15,634 bases of DNA from Acidimicrobiaceae bacterium (GTDB lineage Bacteria; Actinomycetota; Acidimicrobiia; Acidimicrobiales; Aldehydirespiratoraceae), in assembly GCA_009840695.1 (NCBI GenBank), contig VXNG01000053.1:1-15634 (forward strand), in the 5' to 3' direction. The translations under genes were made by a program, and so were the position numbers. The notes under the pieces are model-generated. The model did not search any database and had not been told where the DNA came from. It worked only from the letters and a program-made list of their open reading frames with translations. Shown one piece after another: positions 1 to 7,025 of the stretch (its first letter is position 1; each line of letters begins with the position of its first letter).

Positions 1-1148
1 CCCTCTACGGGCTGACGGCGCTGGCTCTGGGCTTCTTCGCCTACAACCGGGGCCTCCCGCTCACGTTCCGCTCGATCTTCTACCCGATCCTCGGGCCGAG
101 GATCTACGGCCCCTGGGGCCACGCAATCGACATCCTGACCGTCATCGCCACCCTGTTCGGGCTGGCCACCTCCCTGGGCTTCGGTGCCCAGCAGGCGGCC
201 GCCGGCCTCAACAAGCTCTTCGGTATGCCCGACAACCTCGGGTTCCAGATCCTTCTGATCCTCGCCATCACCGGGCTGGCCACCATCTCGGTGGTCGCCG
301 GTCTCGACGCAGGGGTCAAGCGGCTCAGCGAGTTGAACATCTGGCTGGCAGGAGCCTTCCTGATCTTCGTGCTGCTGGTCGGCCCGACGCTGTTCATCCT
401 GTCGCTGTACACCCAGAGCCTCGGCTACTACGTGCAGGTGCTGCCGGAGTTCGCCTTCTGGAACGCAGCCTTCGAGGAGACCCAGTGGCAGGCATGGTGG
501 ACGATCTTCTACTGGGGATGGTGGATCTCGTGGTCGCCGTTCGTGGGAATGTTCATCGCGAGGATCTCCAAGGGCCGCTCGGTGCGCGAGCTGCTCATCG
601 GAGTCATCTTCCTGCCGTCGATCCTGTGCTTCCTGTGGATGTCGGTCTTCGGCGGCTCGGCCATCAACCTGCAGATGACCGGCGAGCGCGACGTGGCCAC
701 CGCGGTCAACGAGAACGTGGCCACCGCCCTGTTCGACATGCTGGAGGCGTTCCCGCTCACCGGCATCGTCTCGTTCATCGGCGTGCTGCTGCTGGTGTCG
801 TTCTTCGTGACCTCGTCGGACTCGGGCTCGCTGGTGGTCGACCACCTCACCTCCGGCGGCAAGCTCGACTCGCCGAAGCCCCAGAGGGTGTTCTGGGCCG
901 TGATGGAGGGCCTGGTGGCGATCGCGCTGCTGTGGGGCGGCGGGCTGAGCGCCCTGCAGACAGCAGCGGTCTCGATCGGGCTGCCCTTCGCAGTGATCCT
1001 GCTCATCATGTGCTGGAGCATGAAGAAGGCCTTCGCCGAGGAGCTCGACCTGCTCGAGAGCCACTACGACGAGCAGATCTTCCGCGCCCAGCACAGCGGG
1101 CTGATAGCCCAAGTGAAGGACCGGCTCGCCGAGGGGCCGAAGAAGTGA
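1..1148 (+). CDS. BCCT-family betaine/carnitine/choline transporter, 5'-truncated by the window edge
   Basis: Secondary carrier of the betaine/choline/carnitine transporter family, in the inner membrane, importing quaternary-amine osmolytes. The frame is open from base 3 with no start, so the N-terminal helices lie outside the window; 381 residues are visible. The opening segment (LYGLTALALGFFAYNRGLPL, then YGPWGHAIDILTV...FGLATSLGFG) is the typical mid-region of these carriers. The tryptophan-rich family signature WWTIFYWGWWISWSPFVGMF is encoded near 495-555, followed by ARISKGRSVRE. Several further hydrophobic helices follow, then a short charged cytoplasmic tail ending EGPKK. An ATG at 225 is internal, because family sequence continues upstream of it. 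A ProX-like binding protein starts 31 bases downstream, which supports betaine-type substrates. The exact substrate and coupling ion cannot be read from this fragment. Confidence 0.93.
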   Translation, partial: LYGLTALALGFFAYNRGLPLTFRSIFYPILGPRIYGPWGHAIDILTVIATLFGLATSLGFGAQQAAAGLNKLFGMPDNLGFQILLILAITGLATISVVAGLDAGVKRLSELNIWLAGAFLIFVLLVGPTLFILSLYTQSLGYYVQVLPEFAFWNAAFEETQWQAWWTIFYWGWWISWSPFVGMFIARISKGRSVRELLIGVIFLPSILCFLWMSVFGGSAINLQMTGERDVATAVNENVATALFDMLEAFPLTGIVSFIGVLLLVSFFVTSSDSGSLVVDHLTSGGKLDSPKPQRVFWAVMEGLVAIALLWGGGLSALQTAAVSIGLPFAVILLIMCWSMKKAFAEELDLLESHYDEQIFRAQHSGLIAQVKDRLAEGPKK

Positions 1149-1179
1149 CGGGCCGGCTTGAGAAGGGAGGAGGCTCGAT

Positions 1180-2142
1180 ATGAGAAACCAAAGACGCAAT
1201 GCCATCGTCCTGGCGGGAGCATTGGCCGCGCTCGTCGTCGTGGCCCTCGTCGTGATCTTCAGCGGCGAGGAGGAGGACCAGACGGTGACCATGGCCCGGG
1301 CCGACTGGTCCAGCGGCTACATGCAGGCCGAGATCTACGCCCAGCTCATCGGCGAGTTGGGCTACACGGTCACGGATCCTGCCGACCACACCCTTAGGCC
1401 GTACTCCTTCTATCCGGCGCTGGACAGCGGGCAGTACGACCTGTGGGCGAACGGCTGGTTCCCGACGCACGACCGGTACCTGACCGGAGAGACGGTCGCC
1501 GGACTGGAGTACGACCGCAGCATCGAGGCTGTCGGAAACCAGGTCGCCGGCGGCGGTCGCGAGGGGTACATGATCGACAAGGCCACCGCGGATGCCATGG
1601 GCATCACGTCGGTGAGCCAGTTGGCCGACGCGTCGGTGGCGGCGGTGTTCGACAACGACGGCGACGGCCGCGCCGATCTCATCGGCTGCCCCAACGGCTG
1701 GGGCTGCCATGACACCATCAACGAGCAGATCGAGGAGTTCGGCTGGGGAGCCAATGTCGAACAGGTCTCCGGCAGCGATTACGACGGCCCGGCCCGGGGC
1801 GTCATCGACCGGGTCGCCGCGGGCGAGCCGGCGCTGTTCTACGCATGGACCCCCAACTGGACCTACGAGGTGCTCAGACCCGGCGACAACGTCATCTGGC
1901 TCGAATCGCCGTGGCCGGACAGCAGCATCCGGGCTGTGGGCAACATCGAGTTCCTCGACGACAACCCCGAAGTCCGGCGTCTACTGCGCGAGGTGAAGAT
2001 CCCGCTCGACGACATCGTCGCCCAGAACGCGAGAATGGCCTCCGGCGAGTACACGGAGGCGCAGGTCAAGGCCGACGCAGCCGCATGGATCGCCGCGAAC
2101 CGCGACGTCGTCGACGGTTGGCTCGCAACCGCCCGAGGCTGA
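1180..2142 (+). CDS. Glycine betaine/proline-betaine substrate-binding protein, ProX/OpuAC-like, with N-terminal membrane anchor
   Basis: Extracytoplasmic binding protein of the OpuAC/ProX family, 320 residues. Residues about 8-28 form one hydrophobic segment followed by GEEEDQ. There is no lipobox cysteine, so it is either secreted by signal cleavage or tethered by this helix. ProX landmarks are present: the NGWFPTHD loop (W93), the disulfide loop GCPNGWGC (C170, W174, C176) and TPNWTYEVL (W227). These match the three tryptophans that box the quaternary ammonium group in E. coli ProX. The start ATG has a strong AGGAGG six bases upstream (1168-1173). It lies 31 bases after the BCCT stop and is probably co-transcribed with it. 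No permease or ATPase of a ProU/OpuA system follows; a hairpin terminator comes next. The ligand class is well supported; how the protein works with its neighbour is inference. Confidence 0.93.
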   Translation: MRNQRRNAIVLAGALAALVVVALVVIFSGEEEDQTVTMARADWSSGYMQAEIYAQLIGELGYTVTDPADHTLRPYSFYPALDSGQYDLWANGWFPTHDRYLTGETVAGLEYDRSIEAVGNQVAGGGREGYMIDKATADAMGITSVSQLADASVAAVFDNDGDGRADLIGCPNGWGCHDTINEQIEEFGWGANVEQVSGSDYDGPARGVIDRVAAGEPALFYAWTPNWTYEVLRPGDNVIWLESPWPDSSIRAVGNIEFLDDNPEVRRLLREVKIPLDDIVAQNARMASGEYTEAQVKADAAAWIAANRDVVDGWLATARG

Positions 2143-2164
2143 GCCCGCCGAAAATCTCACCCCC

Positions 2165-2208
2165 GAACGGGAGCCGGGCCACCGCACGGTGTGGCCCGGC
2201 TGCCGTTC
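2165..2208. terminator. Long hairpin between convergent genes, probable bidirectional terminator
   Basis: Inner stem GCCGGGCCAC (2173-2182) pairs perfectly with GTGGCCCGGC (2191-2200) around an 8-base loop. An outer stem GAACGG (2165-2170) pairs with CCGTTC (2203-2208), separated from the inner stem by a 2x2 mismatch. It lies 22 bases after the binding-protein stop and 19 bases before the end of the converging phosphotransferase gene, so it can serve both. A clear T tract is missing on the plus side; on the minus side a short TTTT follows about 15 bases later. Confidence 0.65.
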
Positions 2209-2227
2209 CCGTCGACCCTTGAGAGGG

Positions 2228-3580
2228 TCAGAACCTCTGGATGGTGTGGTGGTGGGTCATGGCCGACCCGGCCGGACCCAGCAGCATGTGGGCCCGGAGG
2301 TTCCGCTTGTGGAACAGCCTCACCAACTCGGCGTCGTGGCGGCCGGTGGTGTCGGCCAGCACGAACGCCTCCAGCTTGGTCTCCCCGTCGCGCCAGTCGT
2401 GCGGCCGGGCCCCTAGCAGCCGCTCGAGGTCATCGAGATCGGCCTTATCGACGGCGTCGCCGATCTCGTCGCGCCGCTGGAGATGGCGAGCCAGCCGGAA
2501 CAGGATGCGCAACTCGTGGCGCAGGGACGGGTCGTCGGTTGAGACCGACCGCAGAGCCCGCACCAGGTGGCGGTGGCCCACATCGGCGGTCGAGAACCGC
2601 GGTTCGGGCGTCTCCACCGCAGGCAGGTCGATACCGAGATGCTCGGCCCAGGCCTCGGTGGCGAACAGGTTGGTCTCGCAGCACCACTGGAGGTTGGTCA
2701 TCAGGTCCGAGGCCGCCGAGGGCTCGCTCAGGGCGTGGCTGTAGGCCAGCTGGTTCGACAGCGTGAAGGCCAGGTGGTGCCAGCGGATGGCGTCCAGGTC
2801 GACGGGGGCGCCCAAGAGCTCCTCGTAGCGGGCGTAGAGCTCTCTCATGTCGCCGTAGCCGACGATGGTGTCGCGCATCCGCCAGGCGGCCAGGTCCATC
2901 ATGGGATCGCCGAGGTGGCCCAGCTCGAGGTCGAGCACCGCCAGGATCCGACCGTCTTCATGGTGGAACTGGCCCGAGTCCCACACGACGGGCGCCTCCC
3001 GGCCTGCCGTGTCGATCGGGTTGCGGCGTAGCCACCGGAGGCAGAACTCGAGGAAGGGGTCGGGATGGGCCTTCAGCGATCTGTAGTGCTCCTCGTAGCG
3101 GCGCAACCCCACCAGTCCGGCTGAGCTCCCACCGTCGGCGGCCCGCCGGATGCCCGCCGCAGCGAACGGCTCGACCGGGAGAGCGTGGAGCCGGGCGAGT
3201 ATGGCGAGGTAGTCGTCCACGGCCGCGGCGCGGTCGGTGTCGCTGGTACCGGCGAAGTGCTCTTGACCGCCGACGCGGTCCATGACGTAGGCCATGGGCT
3301 CGTCGATCCATCCCCACACCCTTGCCACGGGGATGCCGTGCTCCCCCAGCAGCCGCTGGAACGTCATCTCGTGCTCGAGAGGAAAGATGAGCGGCATGTC
3401 CGTGCGGTCGCCGCGCACTACTAGCTCGTGCCGCGTGCCGTCGTTGCGGTCGACGGTCGCGAACCAGACCGGCCGCCAGCGTGTCTGGCGAGCGAGGTCG
3501 ACGACGCGGCCGCCGAAGTCCTGCTCGAACCAGCGGACGATGTTGCCGTCGGCCGCAGCCAGTGACTCCGGGCTCATCAT
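2228..3580 (-). CDS. Phosphotransferase-family protein (APH/choline-kinase-like fold) with extra C-terminal region
   Basis: A 450-residue protein whose middle resembles the aminoglycoside/choline phosphotransferase superfamily. It has an N-lobe ending in WIDEPMAYVMDRVGG (about 91-105), a helix with LHALP (about 131-135), and the segment LDLELGHLGDPMMDLAAWRMRD (about 216-237), which matches the family's metal-binding DxE...GDP region (D217, E219). The catalytic loop, usually HxDxxxxN, reads VVWDSGQFHHEDGR here: D201 could be the catalytic aspartate, but the usual histidine and asparagine are absent. About 120 residues after residue 330 are not recognised. In actinobacteria such proteins often sit near acyl-CoA dehydrogenases; the substrate is unknown. 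The start ATG (a second in-frame ATG follows it directly) has a GGGGAGAGGG-type site upstream. It is divergent from the oxidoreductase at 3710. Confidence 0.8.
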   Translation of the reverse strand: MMSPESLAAADGNIVRWFEQDFGGRVVDLARQTRWRPVWFATVDRNDGTRHELVVRGDRTDMPLIFPLEHEMTFQRLLGEHGIPVARVWGWIDEPMAYVMDRVGGQEHFAGTSDTDRAAAVDDYLAILARLHALPVEPFAAAGIRRAADGGSSAGLVGLRRYEEHYRSLKAHPDPFLEFCLRWLRRNPIDTAGREAPVVWDSGQFHHEDGRILAVLDLELGHLGDPMMDLAAWRMRDTIVGYGDMRELYARYEELLGAPVDLDAIRWHHLAFTLSNQLAYSHALSEPSAASDLMTNLQWCCETNLFATEAWAEHLGIDLPAVETPEPRFSTADVGHRHLVRALRSVSTDDPSLRHELRILFRLARHLQRRDEIGDAVDKADLDDLERLLGARPHDWRDGETKLEAFVLADTTGRHDAELVRLFHKRNLRAHMLLGPAGSAMTHHHTIQRF

Positions 3581-3620
3581 CGTGGCACGCCCTCTCCCCT
3601 GTCCGCTCTCCTCAATCAGC

Positions 3621-3636
3621 CGGGCCGACCGGCCCG
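3621..3636. promoter_or_regulatory. Inverted repeat in the divergent promoter region
   Basis: CGGGCC (3621-3626) and GGCCCG (3631-3636) form a perfect 6-base inverted repeat with a 4-base spacer. They lie in the 129-base gap between the divergent phosphotransferase and oxidoreductase genes. The position suits an operator, for instance for the nearby TetR protein, but the sequence is plain GC dyad and no protein can be assigned. A TANNNT box (TAGGTT, 3670-3675) further on could be the -10 for the oxidoreductase. Confidence 0.25.
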
Positions 3637-3698
3637 AATGCCGCTATCGACGGCAGGCCCATTGTGGTCTAGGTTCGCGGCTCCCCCATCGGATCGCC

Positions 3699-3707
3699 AA
3701 GGAGGAG
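3699..3707 (+). promoter_or_regulatory. Shine-Dalgarno site that decides the oxidoreductase start
   Basis: AAGGAGGAG ends two bases before the ATG at 3710. It fixes the start there rather than at an in-frame upstream start at 3638, whose extra 24 residues look like untranslated sequence. Confidence 0.8.
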
Positions 3708-3709
3708 CG

Positions 3710-4756
3710 ATGAGGTTCAGTTTCGTAACCCTGCCCGACTACCCGCTACAGGAGTCCCTGGAACACATCAGGCTGGCCGACGAGCTCGGCTTCTACGGGG
3801 TATACGCCGCGGACGAGACTTGGCACAAGGATCTGTACGTGCTGTTCGCGGCGGCGGCATCGGAGACCACCCAGATCCGCATGGGCCCCAGCCTGGCCCC
3901 CATCGCGCTGCGTGAGCCGACCCTCGTCGCCCAGGCTGTGGCCACCCTCGATGAGTTGACCGGCGGGCGAGCAGAGTGCGTCATCTCCAGCGGCAATTTC
4001 AGCCTGCTCGCCCAGTACGCCACGGACTGGACCGGCATCAAGCCGCTATCCAGGGTCAAGGAGGCGCACCAGGTGATGCGCACCTTCCTCGACACCGGCG
4101 CGCTGACCTTCGAGGGAGAGTTCTTCAACTACGCCGGGCTGTTCACCTTCGCCCGACCGGTGCAGGAGCATCTTCCCCTGCTGATCGGGGCCCTGCGCGG
4201 ACCGAAGTCGTTCCAGGCGGCAGGCGAGCTCTCCGACGGCACCCACGCCTTCGCCCAGTACTCCCCGGAAGCCTGCACCTACATGGTGGACAACCTGCGC
4301 GTCGGCGCGGAACGGGCCGGCAAGAACTGGCAAGACCTCGACATCGCGGTCTGGAACGTGTTCGCCATCGGGCCCGACTCGGCCAAGGCCAAGCAGGCGG
4401 CCCAGACCATCGGGGCGTTCTACATCCCGGCCATGGCGGTGGAGCAGATGGAGCGCCACGGCGTCTCGCAGTCCGACGTGCAGCCCATCCTCGACGCCTT
4501 CGGCGACGGCGACGTGCAGGGAGCCATCGACAACATGACAGTCGACATCGCCGAGAAGCTGTCCGTGGCCGGCACACCCGAAGAGGTGGTCGACAAGATC
4601 AAGTCAGACATCGAGCCCAGCGGCGTCAACCACTTCATCGCCTGCATTACCGACTCGTTCCTACTCAACGCCTTCACCGGACGCGACATCGAAGTGCCCG
4701 ACGTGCAGGGCCAGCTCCAGCTGATCCACGACGAGGTGATGCCCGCCTTCGGCTAG
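3710..4756 (+). CDS. LLM-class flavin-dependent oxidoreductase, probably F420-dependent
   Basis: Luciferase-like monooxygenase/F420 oxidoreductase family TIM-barrel protein, 348 residues. The first strand and helix (MRFSFVTLPDYPLQESLEHIRLADELGFYGVYAADE) are typical, as are RMGPSLAPIALREPTLVAQAVATLDELTGGRAE (about 61-93) and the GTPEEVVDKI segment near the C terminus, common in this family. Members reduce or oxidise substrates using FMN or coenzyme F420. The Mer-like N terminus and actinobacterial setting favour F420, but the cofactor is inferred and the substrate unknown. A strong ribosome-binding site precedes the start. It is divergent from the phosphotransferase gene and converges on the TetR gene, whose intended stop would fall only eight bases beyond this stop. 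Confidence 0.9.
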   Translation: MRFSFVTLPDYPLQESLEHIRLADELGFYGVYAADETWHKDLYVLFAAAASETTQIRMGPSLAPIALREPTLVAQAVATLDELTGGRAECVISSGNFSLLAQYATDWTGIKPLSRVKEAHQVMRTFLDTGALTFEGEFFNYAGLFTFARPVQEHLPLLIGALRGPKSFQAAGELSDGTHAFAQYSPEACTYMVDNLRVGAERAGKNWQDLDIAVWNVFAIGPDSAKAKQAAQTIGAFYIPAMAVEQMERHGVSQSDVQPILDAFGDGDVQGAIDNMTVDIAEKLSVAGTPEEVVDKIKSDIEPSGVNHFIACITDSFLLNAFTGRDIEVPDVQGQLQLIHDEVMPAFG

Positions 4757-5473
4757 GGGTCTGCTAGGAGTCGGGCGGAGCCGTCGCGCTGATGAGAGTC
4801 GAGAGGAGCCGGTCCACTCGTCCTGGGTCGGGATGTAGCGATCATCGAGCCCGGCCGACACGAGCAGGTGGACGCCGAGCGAGGTGGCCCGGCACATCAG
4901 GGACATGGCGGCCGTGCTCAGTTCGGGGTCTACGTAGCCGGCCAGCTTGCCCTCCTCGATGATCTCGGAGATCTGCTGGGCGTCCTGGTTCAGGAACTCC
5001 AGCAGGCACTCCTTGATCCTTTCGTTGTTGCGAGCGCTGCCGAAGACCTGCACCAGCACGTCTCGCGACTCGTCAGCCCGCAGGAGGCCCGCTCCCAGCT
5101 TCTCGATCACGTCAGGCGGCCTCATCCCGTCGACGCCCGACTCCTTGATCCGGCTAGCCGGCAGGTATTGCTGGAAGATGTAGTCGAGGGCGGCCACCAT
5201 CACGTCGCTCTTGGTGGGCCAGCGCGCGTAGACCGCTCCCGACGTCAGCCCGGCGCGGCGAGCAATGGCGCTGACGCGGGCCGCATCGAAGCCGTGTTCC
5301 ACGAACTCGTTGGCTGCGGCCTCTAGCAGCCGTTCCGTCGTCTCATGTGTTCCGCTGCGGCGACGGGGTGTGTTGCCGCTCGTGGATTGGAGTTCCTCAG
5401 ACACAGCCGTCCATTGAACCACAAATCCCGGTGCCGATTCTGATCGGAGCAATGCACGAATGCCTGACAGCAT
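4661..5473 (-). CDS. TetR/AcrR-family transcriptional regulator, probably frameshifted near its 3' end
   Basis: The DNA-binding domain is clear: TTERLLEAAANEFVEHGFDAARVSAIARRAGLTSGAVYARWPTKSDVMVAALDYI (about residues 44-98), the standard TetR helix-turn-helix. The helical effector domain runs to about residue 218 (SAGLDDRYIPTQDEW). Beyond that the reading frame as it stands gives low-complexity basic sequence and runs 96 bases antisense into the oxidoreductase gene. One added base near 4809-4814 restores DEWTRLLSTLISATAPPDS and a TAG at 4764-4766, a normal TetR ending. The start is unsure: the ATG at 5473 has GGAGG directly against it, too close for normal use. A GTG at 5404 would give about 213 residues after frame repair, the usual family length. 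It lies just downstream of the methyltransferase gene, perhaps in one transcript. Target genes are unknown; the neighbouring oxidoreductase is the simplest guess. Confidence 0.85.
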   Translation of the reverse strand: MLSGIRALLRSESAPGFVVQWTAVSEELQSTSGNTPRRRSGTHETTERLLEAAANEFVEHGFDAARVSAIARRAGLTSGAVYARWPTKSDVMVAALDYIFQQYLPASRIKESGVDGMRPPDVIEKLGAGLLRADESRDVLVQVFGSARNNERIKECLLEFLNQDAQQISEIIEEGKLAGYVDPELSTAAMSLMCRATSLGVHLLVSAGLDDRYIPTQDEWTGSSRLSSARRLRPTPSRPLAEGGHHLVVDQLELALHVGHFDVASGEGVE

Positions 5474-5492
5474 CCTCCGTTGTGTCGATTAC

Positions 5493-6332
5493 CTAACGAC
5501 CGTTCCGGTTCGGTCGAGACAGCACGAGCGTCGCCCAGTCGCCGGACGTTCGGCGCGCAACCTCGGTCAGAGGGCGAAGGAACTCGACGACCTGCGAGCC
5601 CTGCGACGGCGAGATCCCGCCCACCGCGAGCCAACCGCCCGGCGACACTTGCGAGACCAACTCCGAGGCGAGCTCGACAATCCCCGCCCTCGCGATGTTG
5701 GCCAGGACCACGTCGAAAGGGCCCTCGATGTGACCCACCGCAGCGAGCGTCGCCTCCATCTGACAGGCCATGCCGTTGGCCTGTGCATTGCGTTGTGCCG
5801 CCGCGACGGCATCGGGCTTGAGGTCTACCGCTACGACCCTCGCGGCGCCCAGCTTGAGCGCGCAGAGTCCGAGAATGCCGCTTCCGCAGCCAACGTCCAG
5901 AACCCGCTCGCCGCCACCGATCCGGTCCACCAACTCCTCGATGAGCTGACGGGTCGTCGGATGGTGGCCGCTGCCGAATCCGCCCGGTCCGAGTTCGATC
6001 AACTCGGAGAGATGTCCGCGTTCGTGCTCCGACCACGCAAGGCAGACACTGATCCGCTTGCCGATCGTGACGGGACGAGTGTCTCGATACCACGCTAGGA
6101 GCGGAGCGCCCCCCTCAGGCCTCGTCACCGCCATCGCGCCCTCAGCCCGGAGCAACGCGGCGAGGCTCGCCTCGCTCCGCTCGTCTTCCACCGAGGCCAG
6201 CACCACCCGGCGGGTGCCGCTGGGCGCGACGACCTCCACCGGTCGAGCGCTGAGGTCCCGGAGACGCTTGCACACCCCGGCAAGTTCGTCCTCGGTCGTC
6301 GCAACCGCGATCACCGCCACACCATGCCACAC
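5493..6332 (-). CDS. prmA: Class I SAM methyltransferase, PrmA-like (ribosomal protein L11 methyltransferase family)
   Basis: 279 residues, GTG start. The C-terminal two-thirds is a Rossmann methyltransferase domain: GPGGFGSGHHPTT (115-127) corresponds to the PrmA signature FGTGTHPTT, VLDVGCGSGILGL (about 144-156) is SAM motif I, D170 in VVAVDLKPDAV probably binds the ribose, and VVLANIARAG (208-217) matches the DLVVANI region. PrmA methylates ribosomal protein L11. The N-terminal 100 residues, which recognise L11 in known enzymes, are not clearly similar, so a different substrate is possible. It is followed after 19 bases by the TetR gene and preceded by 50 bases from the HTH gene, all on the same strand. 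The hairpin in the upstream gap suggests at least partly separate expression. The start could also be the GTG four codons further in. Confidence 0.78.
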   Translation of the reverse strand: MWHGVAVIAVATTEDELAGVCKRLRDLSARPVEVVAPSGTRRVVLASVEDERSEASLAALLRAEGAMAVTRPEGGAPLLAWYRDTRPVTIGKRISVCLAWSEHERGHLSELIELGPGGFGSGHHPTTRQLIEELVDRIGGGERVLDVGCGSGILGLCALKLGAARVVAVDLKPDAVAAAQRNAQANGMACQMEATLAAVGHIEGPFDVVLANIARAGIVELASELVSQVSPGGWLAVGGISPSQGSQVVEFLRPLTEVARRTSGDWATLVLSRPNRNGR

Positions 6333-6356
6333 CCGTCAGCGCTAGCGATAGGGCGA

Positions 6357-6385
6357 TGACGCCACAGTTCGTGCCGTGGGCGTCA
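6357..6385 (-). terminator. Hairpin overlapping the stop of the HTH gene
   Basis: TGACGCCAC (6357-6365) pairs with GTGGGCGTCA (6376-6385) apart from a one-base bulge, around a 10-base loop. It starts in the stop codon of the HTH gene and ends 24 bases before the methyltransferase GTG. No T tract follows, so termination is possible but unproven; it may instead dampen read-through. Confidence 0.4.
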
Positions 6386-6853
6386 GACGTCCACTTCGTG
6401 GTGTTGCCCTTCGGCCGTCAACTCGGCCGCAATGGCGCGTCGCTCCGCTTCATCAAAATGCTTGAAGGCAACGACGTCAGACAGTAGGAGCCTGCGACGG
6501 TTGCCGACGCGACGAAATGGGATCCGGCGCTGGTCCAACAGCTTGACGAGGTAGGGCCGGGACACGTTGAGCAGGTCTGCCGCTTGCTGGGTCGTCAGTT
6601 CCGCCTTGACGGTTGAGACGGCCACCGCGTCGCCCGCCGCGGTCTGGGCCAGGACACGCACGAGCAGATCGAGAACGTCGACAGGCACCTCGAAGGTCTC
6701 TTCGGCGTCGGCGCCCAGCGAGAGCGACACCGTCAGCGCCTCGGGATGCTGATCCAGAAACTGCCTCAGCCTGTCGGCAACCTGAGTCGCATGAACGGAC
6801 GTTGCTTCGTCGGGAACGATGAAGTGGTGCGCTGAGCGAGCGCTACCTTGCAT
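6383..6853 (-). CDS. Excisionase/MerR-type HTH protein, antitoxin-like, with no adjacent toxin gene
   Basis: 156 residues. Residues 86-131 (LTTQQAADLLNVSRPYLVKLLDQRRIPFRRVGNRRRLLLSDVVAFK) form a helix-turn-helix of the excisionase type, with a wing ending in the RRLLLSDVVAF pattern. The N-terminal 80 residues contain EVPVDVLDLLVRVLAQTAAGDAVAV. This layout is common among actinobacterial antitoxins paired with a downstream PIN-domain ribonuclease. Here no toxin frame follows: the next gene is the methyltransferase 50 bases on. AGGAGAGAGAG (6857-6867) is a good ribosome-binding site before the ATG. A TATAGT box (6916-6921, complement strand) could be the -10. It could be a solitary regulator or the survivor of a lost toxin-antitoxin pair. 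Confidence 0.8.
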   Translation of the reverse strand: MQGSARSAHHFIVPDEATSVHATQVADRLRQFLDQHPEALTVSLSLGADAEETFEVPVDVLDLLVRVLAQTAAGDAVAVSTVKAELTTQQAADLLNVSRPYLVKLLDQRRIPFRRVGNRRRLLLSDVVAFKHFDEAERRAIAAELTAEGQHHEVDV

Positions 6854-7025
6854 GACTCTCTCTCCTGCCTTCGCTTGCCCGCTGCCAGAGCCTTCTGCCT
6901 GTTGTAAATCCCAATACTATATTTAGCTGATGCCTAGCCGTAGAGAGTTCTCTTGCGATCCAAAATGGCCGGAACGTTCGATGCTAGCTGACCACCCCGC
7001 CTCGATCGCGTTGTACGGTTGACGA
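6854..7025. promoter_or_regulatory. Divergent control region, locally AT-richer
   Basis: This 172-base gap separates the HTH gene (minus) and the alcohol dehydrogenase (plus). Bases 6901-6960 are about 42% G+C by count, well below the surroundings. It holds a TATAGT -10-like box for the HTH gene (6916-6921, complement), a perfect dyad AGAGA-GT-TCTCT (6942-6953), and two direct copies of TAGCTGA (6924-6930 and 6985-6991). Proteins of the antitoxin class usually bind their own promoter, so the dyad or repeats may be its operator; that is inference. Confidence 0.45.
7014..7019 (+). promoter_or_regulatory. Candidate leaderless -10 box of the alcohol dehydrogenase
   Basis: TACGGT fits the TANNNT -10 pattern and ends six bases before the GTG at 7026. 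That places the expected transcript start on the start codon. No Shine-Dalgarno site is visible. This arrangement is the usual sign of a leaderless mRNA in actinobacteria. No convincing -35 was seen. Confidence 0.45.

Noticed and set aside
3638..3709. Upstream start for the oxidoreductase
   Set aside because: The ATG at 3710 has a strong AAGGAGGAG site and begins the family-like sequence; the extra 24 residues do not.
3976..4767. Overlapping plus-strand frame inside the oxidoreductase gene
   Set aside because: Arg/His-rich translation out of frame with a clearly conserved LLM protein.
5460..6098. Plus-strand frame opposite the PrmA-like gene
   Set aside because: Antisense to a gene with a complete SAM-binding motif set; no family resemblance of its own.
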